64,000 nt of DNA from G965222335 sp965222335 (GTDB lineage Bacteria > Pseudomonadota > Gammaproteobacteria > Pseudomonadales > Halieaceae), in the NCBI GenBank assembly GCA_965222335.1, contig OZ244944.1, positions 186,001 through 250,000 on the forward strand, given 5' to 3'. Below the pieces are notes generated by a model that was not told the DNA's origin, ran no database searches, and worked only from the letters and a program-made list of their open reading frames with translations. Made by a program: the position numbers and the translations under genes. This document shows, one piece after another, positions 62,619 to 64,000 of the stretch; within the stretch, counting starts at the first letter, position 1, and each line of letters starts with the position of its first letter.

Positions 62619-64000
62619 ATGAAAAAAATGCTTATCAATGCAACTCAGCCAGAGGAGTTGCGCGTTGCCCTGGTCGATGGCCAGCGGCTCTACGATCTGG
62701 ATATCGAAAACCGCACCCGCCTGCAGAAAAAATCCAATGTCTACAAGGGCAAGATCACCCGGGTGGAACCCAGCCTGGAAGCCGCCTTTGTGGACTTCGG
62801 CGCGGACCGTCATGGCTTCCTGCCGCTGAAGGAGATCGCCAGGGAATACTTTTATCGCGACCCGGGCAACGTGGAGGGTCGACTCAAGATCAAGGACGTG
62901 GTCAAGGAAGGTACCGAGATTATCGTCCAGGTCGACAAGGAAGAGCGCGGCAACAAGGGCGCTGCCCTCACCTCGTTCATCAGCCTCGCCGGCCGCTATA
63001 TCGTCCTGATGCCCAACAACCCCCGCGCCGGGGGCATCTCCCGCCGCATTGAGGGTGACGAGCGCAGCGAGCTGCGCGATGCCCTCGCCGGCCTGGAAAT
63101 CCCCGATGGCATGGGGGTCATTACCCGCACCGCGGCCGTGGGTCGCAATTCCGAAGAACTGCAGTGGGATCTCAACTACCTGCTGCAGCTGTGGCAGTCG
63201 ATCGTTGATGCCAACGAGGGCGTGAAGGCGCCGGTGCTGCTGTACCAGGAAAGCAATGTGATCATCCGCGCCATCCGCGATTACCTGCGGGATGACGTCG
63301 ACCAGGTGATGATTGACTCCGACGAGGCCCACGCCCAGGCGCTGGAATTCGTCAGCATGGTCATGCCCCAGTACAAGAACCGGATCAAGCGCTACGAGGA
63401 CCCGGTACCCCTGTTCAACCGCTTCCAGATCGAGAGCCAGATCGAAACCGCCTTCCAACGCGAAGTGCGCCTGCCCTCGGGCGGCTCGGTGGTGATCGAC
63501 CCGACCGAGGCCCTGGTTTCCATCGACATCAACTCCGCCCGCGCCACCAAGGGCACCGATATCGAAGACACCGCCCTGCGCACCAACCTCGAGGCTGCCG
63601 ACGAGATCGCCCGCCAGCTGCGCCTGCGCGACATGGGTGGCCTGGTGGTCATCGACTTTATCGACATGCTCGCTGCCAAGAACCAGCGCGCGGTGGAAAA
63701 CCGCGTGCGCGATGCCCTGGAGCTGGACCGCGCCCGGGTGCAGGTGGGACGCATCTCCCGCTTCGGCCTGCTGGAAATGTCCCGCCAGCGCCTGCGCCCC
63801 TCCCTGGGTGAGACCAGCGCCATCGTCTGCCCCCGCTGCGAAGGCCAGGGGGCGATCCGTGACACCAAGTCGCTGGCCCTGTCCATCCTCCGCCTGATGG
63901 AGGAAGAAGCGATCAAGGAGCGCACCGCGGAAGTCCGCGCCATCGTTCCCGTGGATGTCGCCGCCTATCTGCTGAATGAAAAGCGCATCGCCCTGAGCGA
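62619..64000 (+). CDS. rne: Ribonuclease E, N-terminal part (continues beyond window)
   Basis: The first 460 residues of RNase E; the frame is open at the right edge. MKKMLINATQPEELRVAL begins the fold, the S1 domain follows (NVYKGKITRVEPSLEAAFVDF), then the 5' sensor, the DNase I-like catalytic domain with Asp residues in VSIDINSARA and VVIDFIDML, and the zinc-link CPRCEGQG that joins subunits. The non-catalytic scaffold half lies outside. It is the key endonuclease of mRNA decay and rRNA processing. Expression is probably controlled through the long leader. Confidence 0.97.
   Translation, partial: MKKMLINATQPEELRVALVDGQRLYDLDIENRTRLQKKSNVYKGKITRVEPSLEAAFVDFGADRHGFLPLKEIAREYFYRDPGNVEGRLKIKDVVKEGTEIIVQVDKEERGNKGAALTSFISLAGRYIVLMPNNPRAGGISRRIEGDERSELRDALAGLEIPDGMGVITRTAAVGRNSEELQWDLNYLLQLWQSIVDANEGVKAPVLLYQESNVIIRAIRDYLRDDVDQVMIDSDEAHAQALEFVSMVMPQYKNRIKRYEDPVPLFNRFQIESQIETAFQREVRLPSGGSVVIDPTEALVSIDINSARATKGTDIEDTALRTNLEAADEIARQLRLRDMGGLVVIDFIDMLAAKNQRAVENRVRDALELDRARVQVGRISRFGLLEMSRQRLRPSLGETSAIVCPRCEGQGAIRDTKSLALSILRLMEEEAIKERTAEVRAIVPVDVAAYLLNEKRIALS

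Noticed and set aside
62346..63458. A 370-codon minus-strand frame opposite the start of rne.
   Set aside because: It is the antisense shadow of rne and its leader; the plus frame is unmistakable RNase E.

Overview
This 64 kb window is a dense, high-GC chromosomal segment from a gammaproteobacterium. The gene orders gloB/mltD–methyltransferase–rnhA–dnaQ, tig–clpP–clpX–lon–hupB–ppiD and rpmF–fabD–fabG–acpP–fabF–pabC–mltG–tmk–holB–pilZ are Pseudomonas-like. A cis/trans fatty-acid isomerase, a paired AddB-like/AddA-like helicase-nuclease, an S1P-lyase-like PLP enzyme and an LLM flavin/F420 oxidoreductase fit marine Cellvibrionales/Halieaceae. That placement is inference from gene content, not a computed phylogeny. 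I see no prophage, insertion sequence, CRISPR array or rRNA operon; there is one tRNA gene.

Layout. 1–6.3 kb (minus): sbcD–sbcC–tag-like–thpR–PLP lyase (cut by the window edge), each gene overlapping or closely following the previous one. 6.3–9.5 kb: a TRIC-type channel (minus), then a small membrane protein and the haem-type cis/trans isomerase Cti (plus). 9.5–13.3 kb (minus): methyltransferase, rnhA, dnaQ, nudC, sohB. 13.4–16.7 kb (plus): gloB, a lipoprotein MltD-type transglycosylase, rlmG. 16.7–18.4 kb: divergent sirtuin and LLM oxidoreductase. 18.4–24.5 kb (minus): a two-gene recombination helicase-nuclease. 24.6–34.2 kb: aroG, nfuA, metH, a DUF2970 protein, a 38-residue membrane protein, cysI plus a DUF934 partner, and a CPA2-type antiporter. 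34.2–34.9 kb holds no gene but is packed with inverted repeats. 34.9–43.2 kb: etfBA and the divergent ETF-quinone oxidoreductase, a DUF1285 protein, a YiiX-like hydrolase, serA and ppiD. 43.2–49.9 kb (minus): the protein quality-control cluster tRNA-Leu, tig, clpP, clpX, lon, hupB. 50.1–51.8 kb: a GH84 glycosidase, a gap with an orphan plus-strand terminator (candidate small RNA), and pilZ. 51.8–59.8 kb (minus): replication, envelope and fatty-acid genes. 59.9–64 kb: maf, a HAD phosphatase, rluC and the divergent rne, whose 5' leader is about 500 nt and whose reading frame runs off the end.

Functionally the region covers DNA end processing and recombination (SbcCD, AddAB-like pair, Tag-like, DnaQ, HolB), RNA metabolism (RNase E, RlmG, RluC, ThpR, RNase H), type II fatty-acid synthesis, beta-oxidation electron transfer (ETF/ETF-QO), B12-dependent methionine synthesis, sulfite reduction and ATP-dependent proteolysis. 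Nothing here amounts to a clearly new multi-gene system. The observations most worth following are the candidate small RNA at 51.2–51.4 kb, the repeat cluster at 34.25–34.7 kb, the compact bacterial O-GlcNAcase-type GH84 protein, the shared bidirectional promoter at 59.8 kb with a predicted leaderless yceD transcript, and the absence of plsX from the rpmF–fab cluster.
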